A stretch of 37,649 nt of DNA, taken from positions 83,366-121,014 of the forward strand of contig MFNF01000017.1 in NCBI GenBank assembly GCA_001783715.1. The letters run 5' to 3'. Shown piece after piece: positions 27,752 to 35,124 of the stretch. Position 1 is the stretch's first letter; every line of letters begins with the position of its first letter. The DNA is from Candidatus Lambdaproteobacteria bacterium RIFOXYD2_FULL_56_26. Its GTDB lineage: Bacteria > SAR324 > XYD2-FULL-50-16. Position numbers and translations under genes: made by a program. The notes beneath the pieces were generated by a model. That model was given only the letters and a program-made list of their open reading frames with translations. It was not told the origin of the DNA and searched no databases.

Positions 27752-27805
27752 GCGAGAGCAAGGTGGGCAAAAAGGAATGATTTTTAGGGGAAAGGGTCTG
27801 GAGTT

Positions 27806-28105
27806 CTACAAAACTACAATTTGGTCGGAAAATTGGTGCAACATGGCATGTTGGAGTTGAGTCCCTCGCTTGAGGGACCGGGGAACCTTTTCTAGGGCGA
27901 TCTTGAGGCTCCGAGCGCTGGTTTCACAAAAACTGATCCCTGCCCCGGCTTGGGCCAACTCGGGCAACAAAGGGTCTTCCAGCAGCCGGACCCCGTCATC
28001 GTTCAAAAAGACCTTGACCGACCAACCCCTTTCCAGCGCAGCCCTGGCCAACCCTTCCAGGTGGTTTTTTTGGTCGCCGTTGACCACCAAAATTCCCAAT
28101 TTCAT
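27806..28105 (-). CDS. DsrE/TusD-like small protein, third gene of a DsrEFH-like cluster
   Basis: 99 aa, beginning MKLGILVVNGDQKNHLEGLARAA. An alpha/beta core with VKVFLNDDGVRLLEDPLLPELAQAG is followed by C60 in ISFCETSA. The pattern F-x-x-DGV-x-x-L and a Cys after a G-x-x-I strand fits the DsrE/DsrF-like superfamily, whose members carry persulfide sulfur in TusBCD and DsrEFH relays. The assignment rests on fold-like pattern only. It starts 4 bp after the preceding gene's stop. No dsrAB, dsrC/tusE or tusA gene is in the window, so its place in sulfur transfer is inferred. Confidence 0.55.
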   Translation of the reverse strand: MKLGILVVNGDQKNHLEGLARAALERGWSVKVFLNDDGVRLLEDPLLPELAQAGAGISFCETSARSLKIALEKVPRSLKRGTQLQHAMLHQFSDQIVVL

Positions 28106-28109
28106 CGGT

Positions 28110-28298
28110 TCAGTTCCAGCTCAAAAGTTGGTCCTTGGGCTCCAAGGCTTCGATCTGGTCCAGCACCCTCCGGTAATCCAGGTCCGGTCCAAAGAGGTCC
28201 AGCCGGATCACCAAGGCACCCTTGGCCTCACGAGCCAAAAGCAGCCTCTCCAGTAACCCGTCACTTGAGGGGGATTTTTTTAGCAACAAAAGTTTCAT
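28110..28298 (-). CDS. Small protein, possibly shortened DsrH/TusB-like
   Basis: 62 aa with no cysteine. The start MKLLLLKKSPSSDGLLERLL recalls the LH-x-x-x-KSP opening of DsrH/TusB proteins, but the protein is only about two-thirds of their usual length (about 95 aa). It lacks the DGV loop and ends LLSWN. It lies 2 bp after the stop of the first gene and 4 bp before the third, so it is translated as part of the cluster. It may be a degenerate middle subunit or an unrelated small partner. Confidence 0.45.
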   Translation of the reverse strand: MKLLLLKKSPSSDGLLERLLLAREAKGALVIRLDLFGPDLDYRRVLDQIEALEPKDQLLSWN

Positions 28299-28300
28299 GG

Positions 28301-28573
28301 CTACAAGGGGATCAGACGGTCAAATTGAAGCAAAGCCTCGGTAAAGGCTTCGGGGCTGAGCCGCAACTCTTCGGGAGCCTGGGGATGGTCAAAATGAAGC
28401 GGCACCTCCATTTCCAGGGCGTTCTTGCGCTGTATCACCGCCATTTCGTCCTGGGCGGGTAGGCACTGGGGGAAAAAAACCTCCGCTTCGTCGCCGAGCA
28501 GGAGCAACCCCAAGGCCATTCGCATCGCTTCCGCCTGCCTAGTTTGGGTGATCAAGCCGATTTTCAGGGCCAT
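28301..28573 (-). CDS. DsrE/DsrF-like small protein, first gene of the cluster
   Basis: 90 aa, starting MALKIGLITQTRQAEAMRMALGLLLLGDEAEVFFPQC. Beta-strand, helix of the ALGLLL type, then EVFF is the DsrE/F-like opening. C37 follows the second strand. ATG 28573 is preceded by GGAGG 9 nt upstream; an in-frame start at 28708 lies beyond the predicted promoter and is rejected. Together with the next two genes it forms a compact three-gene unit with gaps of only 2 and 4 bp. Confidence 0.55.
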   Translation of the reverse strand: MALKIGLITQTRQAEAMRMALGLLLLGDEAEVFFPQCLPAQDEMAVIQRKNALEMEVPLHFDHPQAPEELRLSPEAFTEALLQFDRLIPL

Positions 28574-28613
28574 GTTTTGACCTCCAAGGGAAAAGTGGGT
28601 CCCAGGAGCGCAT

Positions 28614-28641
28614 TTTATACCCAGGCGGAATTGGAAATCAA
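28614..28641 (-). promoter_or_regulatory. Sigma70-type promoter of the DsrE-like cluster
   Basis: On the minus strand TTGATT (28641-28636) and TATAAA (28619-28614), 16-bp spacer. The start would fall near 28607, about 34 nt before ATG 28573. Confidence 0.52.
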
Positions 28642-28741
28642 GGGCAGCATTTGGGGTAAGGGTCTTGGGGAGAGAAAAATTTATTTCTTTTGGTTTGACT
28701 TCTGCCAAACTCCCGACTAAACCAGCTTATCTGTATTTGCG

Positions 28742-28756
28742 AATATCCTAATATCC
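28742..28756 (+). repeat. Direct repeat AATATCC upstream of the short chemoreceptor
   Basis: AATATCC-T-AATATCC, two 7-bp copies with an 8-bp period, contains a TAATAT that could be a -10 (a weak TTATCT lies 16 bp before it). It sits about 70 bp before the chemoreceptor start, in the 249-bp divergent region. Confidence 0.3.
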
Positions 28757-28822
28757 ATACTCCAACCTTTGACGGTTTTGCGCCCGCAAATTGGCTGGTG
28801 TTCCACCAACCGAAGAGTCAAA

Positions 28823-30028
28823 ATGAGAAAGTTTCCGTCGCCGTTACGTTTGTTTTTGAAATTGAGCATCTTGAGCCGTCTTTATGGGGCCATATTGGGC
28901 TTTGGCGTGCTGATGGGTCTCCTCTTTCCCCTTTATGCCCAGTTTTTTGTGGACTGGAAACCGGGGCTCAAACTCTGGTTTGATCTGGGCTGCATCTTGG
29001 CCGGGTCTATGATCGGGCTGATCAACATTTGGATCGTAAAAAAGACGCTGCTCAAGACCTTGGGTTTGGGGATCAACATGGCCAACACCCTGGCCCAGGG
29101 GGACCTGACCTTGGAACTGAAGGGGCCGGTTTCCCCGTGCCAAGTGGGCCAATTCCTCCGCTCCTTGGAAAGTATGCGGCTCCATTGGTCCCAGTTGATC
29201 GAAAAGGTCGCCTCCAACGCCAACGGGCTTGACTGGGCCACCAAGTCCCTGGCCGCAATGGGCGGCAAGATCGAAGAGGAGATGAAAGGGCTGCAACAAA
29301 AGACCCAAGACATGACCCAGTTGGTTTCGGAAACCTCCTCTTCGGTCCTCAAGATGCTGGAGTCCGCCACCCTGGTGGCCGCCCTGACCAACGAAGCAAA
29401 AACCCAGGCCGGAAGGGTGCAAGAGGGGGCCCAGGAGGTGGAGGAGGTGCTGTCCGCCCTGCACCAATCCATGGCCGGGATCAGCCAGAGTTCCAAGGAA
29501 GTGGTCCAAGTAGTGGGCACCATCACCAACATCGCCAGCCGCACCAACCTGCTGTCCCTCAACGCCGCCATCGAAGCGGCCAAGGCGGGGGATGCAGGCA
29601 GGGGCTTTGCGGTGGTGGCCGCCGAGGTGCGGTTGCTGGCCGACCAAGCGGGGCAGGCGGTCAACCGAACCCATGTCCTGATCGAAACCAGCAACCACAA
29701 AATCACCTTGGGGGAAAACAAGATCGGCCAGTTGGACCAAACCTTCAGCCTCACCCAAACCGCCATTGCTACCATCTCGGGGCAGGTGGACGGGGTCGCC
29801 CAGGTGATGGACCGGCAAAAATCGATGATCAACGGGGTGCAGGAAAACACTGGCCGGCTGGGCCTGATTTCTGCGGAAATGCCCCGGTCGATCCAGGGCT
29901 TTGCCAAGGTGATCGACGAGGTCAACGAATGGGCCGAAGAGGTGCGGGAAATGGTGCTTGAATTGCGCCAGGAAATGGGGGCTTTTCGGTTGCCCGGCCA
30001 ACAGGCTAAAACCTTACCCACGGCCTAG
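28823..30028 (+). CDS. Short chemoreceptor with minimal periplasmic loop
   Basis: 401 aa. TM1 (about 18-42) and TM2 (about 53-73) are separated by about ten residues, so there is no periplasmic ligand domain. A HAMP-like segment (about 75-130, AQGDLTLEL) leads to an MCP signalling domain with the tip [34 protein letters not shown]. No CZB, PAS or CheR-binding tail is seen. It may sense membrane or cytoplasmic state, or act with a soluble sensor. ATG 28823 is preferred over 28769 because the upstream residues are polar and non-family. It is divergent from the DsrE-like cluster. Confidence 0.87.
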   Translation: MRKFPSPLRLFLKLSILSRLYGAILGFGVLMGLLFPLYAQFFVDWKPGLKLWFDLGCILAGSMIGLINIWIVKKTLLKTLGLGINMANTLAQGDLTLELKGPVSPCQVGQFLRSLESMRLHWSQLIEKVASNANGLDWATKSLAAMGGKIEEEMKGLQQKTQDMTQLVSETSSSVLKMLESATLVAALTNEAKTQAGRVQEGAQEVEEVLSALHQSMAGISQSSKEVVQVVGTITNIASRTNLLSLNAAIEAAKAGDAGRGFAVVAAEVRLLADQAGQAVNRTHVLIETSNHKITLGENKIGQLDQTFSLTQTAIATISGQVDGVAQVMDRQKSMINGVQENTGRLGLISAEMPRSIQGFAKVIDEVNEWAEEVREMVLELRQEMGAFRLPGQQAKTLPTA

Positions 30029-30140
30029 GGCCAGGGGGTAGCCAAATTTTGCGCTTTTGCTTGGCCAGAAGGCCCAAGGCTGTTAGGGTAAGCCTATTGA
30101 TTGCCCCAACTACACCAGCGCAAAGGGCGGTGACGTTATT

Positions 30141-32546
30141 ATGGCTGCTAGGCCTTGGTTCAAAAAAATCCTGCTGCTGCTCTGGGCGGTTACCTTGGGT
30201 GGGTCCACCGGTCTTGCCGGTTCCTTGAGTTTCGACCAACTCCAACACCTGCTTTCCAAACCCTTGGCCTTTGGGCTTTTGACCATGGTGGTCGGGGAAT
30301 CCAGTCCCAAAGAGGGAGGCCGGGTGGACCTGATCCAGGCCCAGCTCGTGGCCCAAGGGGTTAAGCTGGAGCTGGACGGGGCCTATGCCCTGCTCAAGGA
30401 CGATGCCGTCACCTTGGTGTTTCCCAGTGGCTTCCAGCCCCAACAGGGCCGCGGGGTCCAGTTCAAAAACCTCACCCTCCGTTTTGAAGCCGCCGATCTT
30501 GCCCCCGGACAAGTACGCCGCTTTTCCTTTGCCGCCGAATTGATCCAAACCGGGGATTGGCGCATCAAGGGTGCGGCCGGTCGGTCCTTTGAGTCCACCG
30601 GCCCCCTGGAAGGGGAGTTGAAGGCGCAAGAAGTGGTTTGGCTCAAGGAAGTCGGGTTGAGTGTCCCCTTGCAGATGGAGTTTCACGACTTCGCTTTGAC
30701 CCTCAAGGCCCAGGACCAAGTAAGCCAGGGTCAGCTGGACTTCACTTTCTTGCTGGTGAGCCCGGAACTGAAGCTCAAAAGTCTTCGGTCCCAAAGCCGT
30801 TTTCGGTTTTCCCAGGAAAGCTTTTTGGCGCTGAAAAATGCCGACAACCCCAAGAGCCAAAAGACCGCATGGCGGGCCTGGATCAACGAGGTTTCGGCCA
30901 GCCTCAACAGCAAGAGCAGGCTTGAGGGGTTCTCGTTCCAGGACCCGGCCTCGGGGGAAACCCTGGAGCTGGCCCAAGGGGAACTGGAGATCGAACAGGG
31001 GCTGGACCAGGGACTGTTCGGGTCGGGCCGCTATGAAACCACGCTGAAGCTGAGCTTGGACCGGTTTGTTGCCTCCATGTTGCAGGGAGAACTGAAGATC
31101 AAGCACTTTTTGGCCCAGTCTTCAGGCAGCTACGGTTCCCAAGCGAGCCAGCGGTACCAACAGTCTGAAGTGGACCAAGAGGCAGGTTTGGCCCAGCTCC
31201 TGGCCTTACTGGGCGATTCCAAGACCCTGTGGGAACTGAATGTCGAGGGCCTGGAACTCAACGGGGGCAAGGACCCGATGCGGATTGCCCTGTTGTCGGT
31301 CAAAGGCAACACCCAGGGACAGGGGGGGAAACTGGACCTGGAGCTGAACCTACAAGCCCAAGGCAAGCGGCCCGAAAGTTCGGGGGTCCTGTCCCAAATC
31401 GACCACAAGACTTCGCTCAAGCTCAAGGGCATTGCCCTGGAAGAACTGGTCCAGACCCTTCAAGCCCTGGGTCCCGGCCACGACTCGGAGCAGTCCTTTG
31501 CCATTTTGTGGCAGTTGTTGACCCCCAGTCGCTTGGAGCTGGATTCCAGCACCACTTTGGGCGGTCAGGCCGGGGTCAGCCTGAAGCTGGCCCGGTTGCA
31601 ACCCCAAGCGGCACAAAGCCTGGAACTGGGATACTTGGATTTTGTCTCCAAAGTGTATCCCGCCCATGGCACGGAATTCTTTTTGACCCAACTGGGCCGC
31701 ACTGGCCACCTGATGGGTGGGTTGACGGTCATGCACTGGCAAAGGTTGGCCCAAGGGTGGGACGGCGAGGAACAAGGCCCCTGGACCCAAACCATCAACG
31801 AACAGAAGGGCAATTTTTTTGACCTGGACGGCTTCCGTTTGACCAACGATTTTTCGGTCTTGGAAGGGGAGCTGAAAGTCAACGGCAAGTCATTGGCCCA
31901 CCTGGGGGAAAGCCCTCTTTACGAGGTCGAGGTGGAAGAAAAGACCTTGCGGCCGCTGTACGCCAAGTGGCTCAACCACGACCCCAAGCTGCCCTTTGGC
32001 CTGGGCCGGATGGTGGCCGAAGGGAGGCAGGTGCCGCAAAACGACGAGTTGGCCCTCGCTTGGTTTGCCCAGGCTTCGGAGGCCGGAGACCTCAATGGCC
32101 GGGCCTATTATGCCGGAATGCTGCTCGAAGGACGAGGCACGGCACAGGACCTGGACCGAGGCAACCAGTTGCTCTTGCAGCCTCTGCAGGCAGGGAACCT
32201 TTACGGAATCTACTTTGCCGGTCGGGCCGCCCAGTTCGGCTACGGCAGGGCCGCCGACCCGGCCCAAGCCAAGGTGCTGCTGGACAAAGCCGCCCGAGCG
32301 GGGCTTGATCTGGCGATGCTGGACCTGGGCCTGATCCTGTTGGACTCCAAACAAAGCCAGGCGGAGGTTGAGGCGGGGATGAGGTGGATTGAGTTTTCCG
32401 CTCGTACCTACCCGGAAGCGGCCTATGTGGCCTTTGAGCTTTTTAAGCTCTCCAATCCCGAATCTGCCTTGGCTTACCTCAAACAGGCGGCTGCCATGGG
32501 GCACCAGAAGGCCAAGGAAGCGCTGGTAATTTTGGAGAGCCAATAA
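30141..32546 (+). CDS. Large periplasmic protein with C-terminal Sel1-like repeats
   Basis: 801 aa. N-terminal signal sequence or anchor (hydrophobic 9-26, TGLAGS). Residues about 28-590 are beta-rich with many LxLxL strands (LTLRFEAADLAPG, LKLSLDRFVAS, LDLELNLQAQ), reminiscent of AsmA- or DUF945-type periplasmic proteins, but I cannot assign a family. Residues about 600-800 contain four to five Sel1-like/TPR-like helical repeats (LPFGLGRMVAEGRQVPQNDELALAWFAQASEAG, then AYYAGMLLEGRGTAQDLDRG). Sel1 repeats mediate protein contacts, often with cell-wall enzymes. The combination of a large beta domain with terminal Sel1 repeats is unusual. It follows the chemoreceptor by 112 bp and may have its own promoter. 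Confidence 0.7.
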   Translation: MAARPWFKKILLLLWAVTLGGSTGLAGSLSFDQLQHLLSKPLAFGLLTMVVGESSPKEGGRVDLIQAQLVAQGVKLELDGAYALLKDDAVTLVFPSGFQPQQGRGVQFKNLTLRFEAADLAPGQVRRFSFAAELIQTGDWRIKGAAGRSFESTGPLEGELKAQEVVWLKEVGLSVPLQMEFHDFALTLKAQDQVSQGQLDFTFLLVSPELKLKSLRSQSRFRFSQESFLALKNADNPKSQKTAWRAWINEVSASLNSKSRLEGFSFQDPASGETLELAQGELEIEQGLDQGLFGSGRYETTLKLSLDRFVASMLQGELKIKHFLAQSSGSYGSQASQRYQQSEVDQEAGLAQLLALLGDSKTLWELNVEGLELNGGKDPMRIALLSVKGNTQGQGGKLDLELNLQAQGKRPESSGVLSQIDHKTSLKLKGIALEELVQTLQALGPGHDSEQSFAILWQLLTPSRLELDSSTTLGGQAGVSLKLARLQPQAAQSLELGYLDFVSKVYPAHGTEFFLTQLGRTGHLMGGLTVMHWQRLAQGWDGEEQGPWTQTINEQKGNFFDLDGFRLTNDFSVLEGELKVNGKSLAHLGESPLYEVEVEEKTLRPLYAKWLNHDPKLPFGLGRMVAEGRQVPQNDELALAWFAQASEAGDLNGRAYYAGMLLEGRGTAQDLDRGNQLLLQPLQAGNLYGIYFAGRAAQFGYGRAADPAQAKVLLDKAARAGLDLAMLDLGLILLDSKQSQAEVEAGMRWIEFSARTYPEAAYVAFELFKLSNPESALAYLKQAAAMGHQKAKEALVILESQ

Positions 32547-32699
32547 CCCTTGCTGCGGAAATTTTCTGGCGGTAGGCTGAGTTGTTTTGCCAGGGCCGAT
32601 CTGCGGCACTTGAAAGACGGAAAATCCGAGTGCCCCGAAGGTATCTGGAGAATTAACCCCAAATCACCTTGACCGGTCGATTTTTTTTTGGAGCTGCCT

Positions 32700-33656
32700 T
32701 TGCACTTTCTTTTTTGGATGGACCCCTACGAAACCCTCAACCTGGAAACCGAAACCTCCCTTTTGATGATGGGAGAGTTGATGAAGCTGGGCCACCAAGT
32801 GGACTGGGTGGAAATGGAAGGTCTTTCCATGGAAGGGGCCGACCTGTGGGGGCAGGTGCGCAGCTTGCGGGCGGTCAAACCCTTTGCCCTGACCCCGCCG
32901 GTCCACAAACCCCTGGGCGGCTATGATGCTTTGGTGGTCCGCAAGGACCCGCCCTTTGAGATCAACTATTACCACAGCACCCTGCTCTTGGACCACTTGC
33001 CCAAACGGGTGGTGCAGATCAACCCGGTGGCGGCGCTGCGCCAGTTCAACGAAAAACTATTTGGCCTCTTTTGGCCCCACTTGACCCCACCCACCTGGAC
33101 CGGGATGGACCTGGAGGGCCTCTTGGCCTTTGCCTTGGAACACCAAAAGATTGTGGTCAAGCCCCTGGACGACTGTTCTGGCCGTGGGATCACCTTGGTG
33201 GAAGCCGCCCAGCCGGGGCTCCGGGAAAATCTGGCGGACCTGCTGGGGGCGGGACCGGGGAAAAAACGATTTGTCACCGCCCAAAGGTTCATCCCCAAGG
33301 TGAGCGAAGGGGACAAGCGGATTTATCTGGTCAATGGAAAGCCGCTCGGCTGGGTCAACCGGGTCCCGGCGGCAGGAAATTTCCTGGGCAACATCCACCA
33401 GGGGGCGGTCTGCAAATCCACCGAAATCACCGCCAAGGAAGCAGAGATCGTGGAGTTTTTGGGGCCCCAACTGCGCAGCCGGGGCCTCTTTTTGGTGGGA
33501 CTTGATCTGGTCGGGGAATGGGTCACTGAAATCAACTTGACCAGCCCTTCGGCGATCCGGCAGATCAACGAGGTGATGGGCAAAAACCTGGAAATTGAAC
33601 TGGTCGCCCAGATGGTGGAGTACGTCAGGGCAGAACAGGGGCGGGCAAAGGGCTGA
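32700..33656 (+). CDS. gshB: Glutathione synthase
   Basis: 318 aa, the usual GshB length. ATP-grasp ligase joining gamma-glutamylcysteine and glycine. Visible family features are the start FLFWMDPYETLNLETETS, RKDPPF (81-86), the ATP-binding KPLDDCSGRGI (154-164), GDKRIY (205-210), the RVPAAGNFLGNIHQGA loop (221-236) and the metal site EINLTSPS (277-284). The start is TTG 32700, supported by GGAG 6 nt upstream; the earlier TTG at 32688 lies before this GGAG and is less likely. No gshA is in the window. The gamma-glutamylcyclotransferase-like gene elsewhere here could act on gamma-glutamyl compounds of this pathway. Confidence 0.93.
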   Translation: MHFLFWMDPYETLNLETETSLLMMGELMKLGHQVDWVEMEGLSMEGADLWGQVRSLRAVKPFALTPPVHKPLGGYDALVVRKDPPFEINYYHSTLLLDHLPKRVVQINPVAALRQFNEKLFGLFWPHLTPPTWTGMDLEGLLAFALEHQKIVVKPLDDCSGRGITLVEAAQPGLRENLADLLGAGPGKKRFVTAQRFIPKVSEGDKRIYLVNGKPLGWVNRVPAAGNFLGNIHQGAVCKSTEITAKEAEIVEFLGPQLRSRGLFLVGLDLVGEWVTEINLTSPSAIRQINEVMGKNLEIELVAQMVEYVRAEQGRAKG

Positions 33657-33662
33657 TACCCC

Positions 33663-33691
33663 TTGGCAGAACGGTTCTTCCGGCCTAGACT
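33663..33691 (+). promoter_or_regulatory. Possible promoter of the NDH-2 gene
   Basis: TTGGCA (33663-33668) and TAGACT (33686-33691) with a 17-bp spacer. The start would be near 33698, leaving a leader of about 55 nt that contains a short hairpin. Confidence 0.42.
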
Positions 33692-33715
33692 GCCCCTATT
33701 GCAAAAAAAACGAAT

Positions 33716-33733
33716 CTGAGGAAGGAACCTCAG
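33716..33733 (+). promoter_or_regulatory. Hairpin in the NDH-2 leader
   Basis: CTGAGG-N6-CCTCAG forms a perfect 6-bp stem ending 19 nt before ATG 33753. There is no U-run, so it is not an obvious terminator for gshB. It could influence translation or mRNA stability. Confidence 0.3.
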
Positions 33734-33752
33734 GCTAAAACAGAAAAAGGGA

Positions 33753-35021
33753 ATGGAGACGAAAAAAGTTGTGATCGTAGGCGGCGGGTTCGCCGGACTG
33801 AACTGCGCCAAGGGGCTGCTCAACCATCCGGGGATCGAGATTACGCTGATCGACAAAAGGAACTACCACCTGTTCCAACCGCTGCTCTACCAAGTCGCCA
33901 TGGCCAGCCTGGGCTCAGCTGAAATCGCCCAGCCGATTCGGGCGCTGTTCGGCGGGGGAAAAAACATCCGGGTCCTCAACGATGAAGTGGTGGCGGTGGA
34001 CCGGGAAAAACGGGAAGTGGTCACCTTGTACAGCCGTTATGGCTACGATTTTCTGGTCCTCGCTTGCGGGGTGCAACACAGCTACTTCGGCCATGAGGAA
34101 TGGGAGGAGTTTGCTCCGGGCCTCAAAACCTTGGAGCAGGCTACCGAGATCAGGCGACGGGTGCTTTCGGCCTTTGAAATGGCCGAACGGGAGACGGACA
34201 AACAAAAGCAAAAGCAGTTTTTGACCTTTGTGGTGGTCGGCGGTGGACCGACTGGCGTGGAGTTGGCCGGAGCGATCGGCGAGATGAGCCGTTTCACCTT
34301 GGCCAACGACTTTTGGCACATCGACCCCAGCTTGGCTCGGGTGATTTTGATTGAAGCGGGGGCCAGGATCCTGCCCAGCTTCCACCCCAAACTGGCCCAA
34401 CAGGTGGCCCGGGACCTGGAAGGTTTGGGTGTGCAGACCTGGACCTCCAGTACCGTCACTCACATCGACAAGGACGGGGTGACCGTCGGAGAAGAGCGGA
34501 TCTTGTGCTCCACCGTCCTGTGGGCCGCCGGGGTGCAGGCGACTCGGCTCAATCAGGCCTTGGAAGTAGAGCGGGACCGGCTGGGGCGAATCTTGGTGGA
34601 AGAGGACATGAGCCTCAAAGGGGACAAAAACATCTTTGTCATCGGCGACCAGGCGCACTTCCAGCACCACACCGCCACCCCATTGCCCGGCCTAGCTCCG
34701 GTGGCAACCCAGATGGGCCGGAAGTTGGCCAAAAACATCAAGGCAGAGTTGTCCGGAAAACCCAGGGAGCCCTTCTCCTACGTGGACAAAGGCCAAATGG
34801 CCACTATCGGCCGGAGCAAGGCGATCGTAGAGATCGGATCCATCCGGTTTGGTGGCTTTTGGGCTTGGGTCACTTGGCTGTTGATCCACATCTATTACCT
34901 ATTGGGTTTTAAAAATCGTTTTTTTGTGATAATCCAGTGGGCTTGGGCTTACCTTTCCAAAGGCAGACCTTCTCGGTTGATTACGGGGGCATATTGGCGT
35001 TTTTATGGCCAAAAGAAATAG
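33753..35021 (+). CDS. ndh: Type II NADH dehydrogenase (NDH-2)
   Basis: 422 aa flavoprotein. FAD-binding GGGFAGL (10-16), NAD(P)H-binding GGGPTGVELAGAI in the middle, FAD-closing IGDQAHFQ and the quinone-side APVATQMG helix are all present. The last 60 residues hold hydrophobic, Trp-rich helices (FWAWVTWLLIHIYYLLGF, then FFVIIQWAWAYLSKG) that dock NDH-2 on the inner membrane. It oxidises NADH and reduces quinone without pumping protons, useful when electron flow must run fast or oxygen must be lowered. Sulfide:quinone reductase is the main alternative, but the conserved catalytic Cys pair is absent. A 6-bp hairpin follows the stop directly. Confidence 0.9.
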   Translation: METKKVVIVGGGFAGLNCAKGLLNHPGIEITLIDKRNYHLFQPLLYQVAMASLGSAEIAQPIRALFGGGKNIRVLNDEVVAVDREKREVVTLYSRYGYDFLVLACGVQHSYFGHEEWEEFAPGLKTLEQATEIRRRVLSAFEMAERETDKQKQKQFLTFVVVGGGPTGVELAGAIGEMSRFTLANDFWHIDPSLARVILIEAGARILPSFHPKLAQQVARDLEGLGVQTWTSSTVTHIDKDGVTVGEERILCSTVLWAAGVQATRLNQALEVERDRLGRILVEEDMSLKGDKNIFVIGDQAHFQHHTATPLPGLAPVATQMGRKLAKNIKAELSGKPREPFSYVDKGQMATIGRSKAIVEIGSIRFGGFWAWVTWLLIHIYYLLGFKNRFFVIIQWAWAYLSKGRPSRLITGAYWRFYGQKK

Positions 35022-35022
35022 C

Positions 35023-35040
35023 GCACTTTAACGGAAGTGC
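35023..35040 (+). terminator. Short hairpin directly after the NDH-2 stop codon
   Basis: GCACTT-TAACGG-AAGTGC, a perfect 6-bp stem 1 nt after the stop, without a U-tract. It may be a weak terminator or a dyad associated with the TATACA (35052-35057) that could serve as -10 for the next gene. Confidence 0.3.
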
Positions 35041-35124
35041 CTTGAACCTACTATACATTTCTGTCGGCCTGTGGCTCCAAAGAGCCGGATACTTAAGGCC
35101 GACACCCAACCCCAAAGGCGTTTT

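Larger units (their letters stand above)
27474..27805. other. 332-bp intergenic region rich in dyads, upstream of the Cache chemoreceptor
   Basis: No credible ORF. It holds a possible minus-strand promoter with a dyad-filled 20-bp spacer (27634-27665), a 10-bp palindrome TGCCTAGGCA (27676-27685) and a 9-bp inverted repeat (27709-27751). It is more AT-rich than its surroundings. Confidence 0.6.

Noticed and set aside
28844-31106. Long minus-strand frames opposite the short chemoreceptor and the Sel1 protein
   Set aside because: No domains or start signals; the plus-strand genes have signal or transmembrane segments and family motifs.
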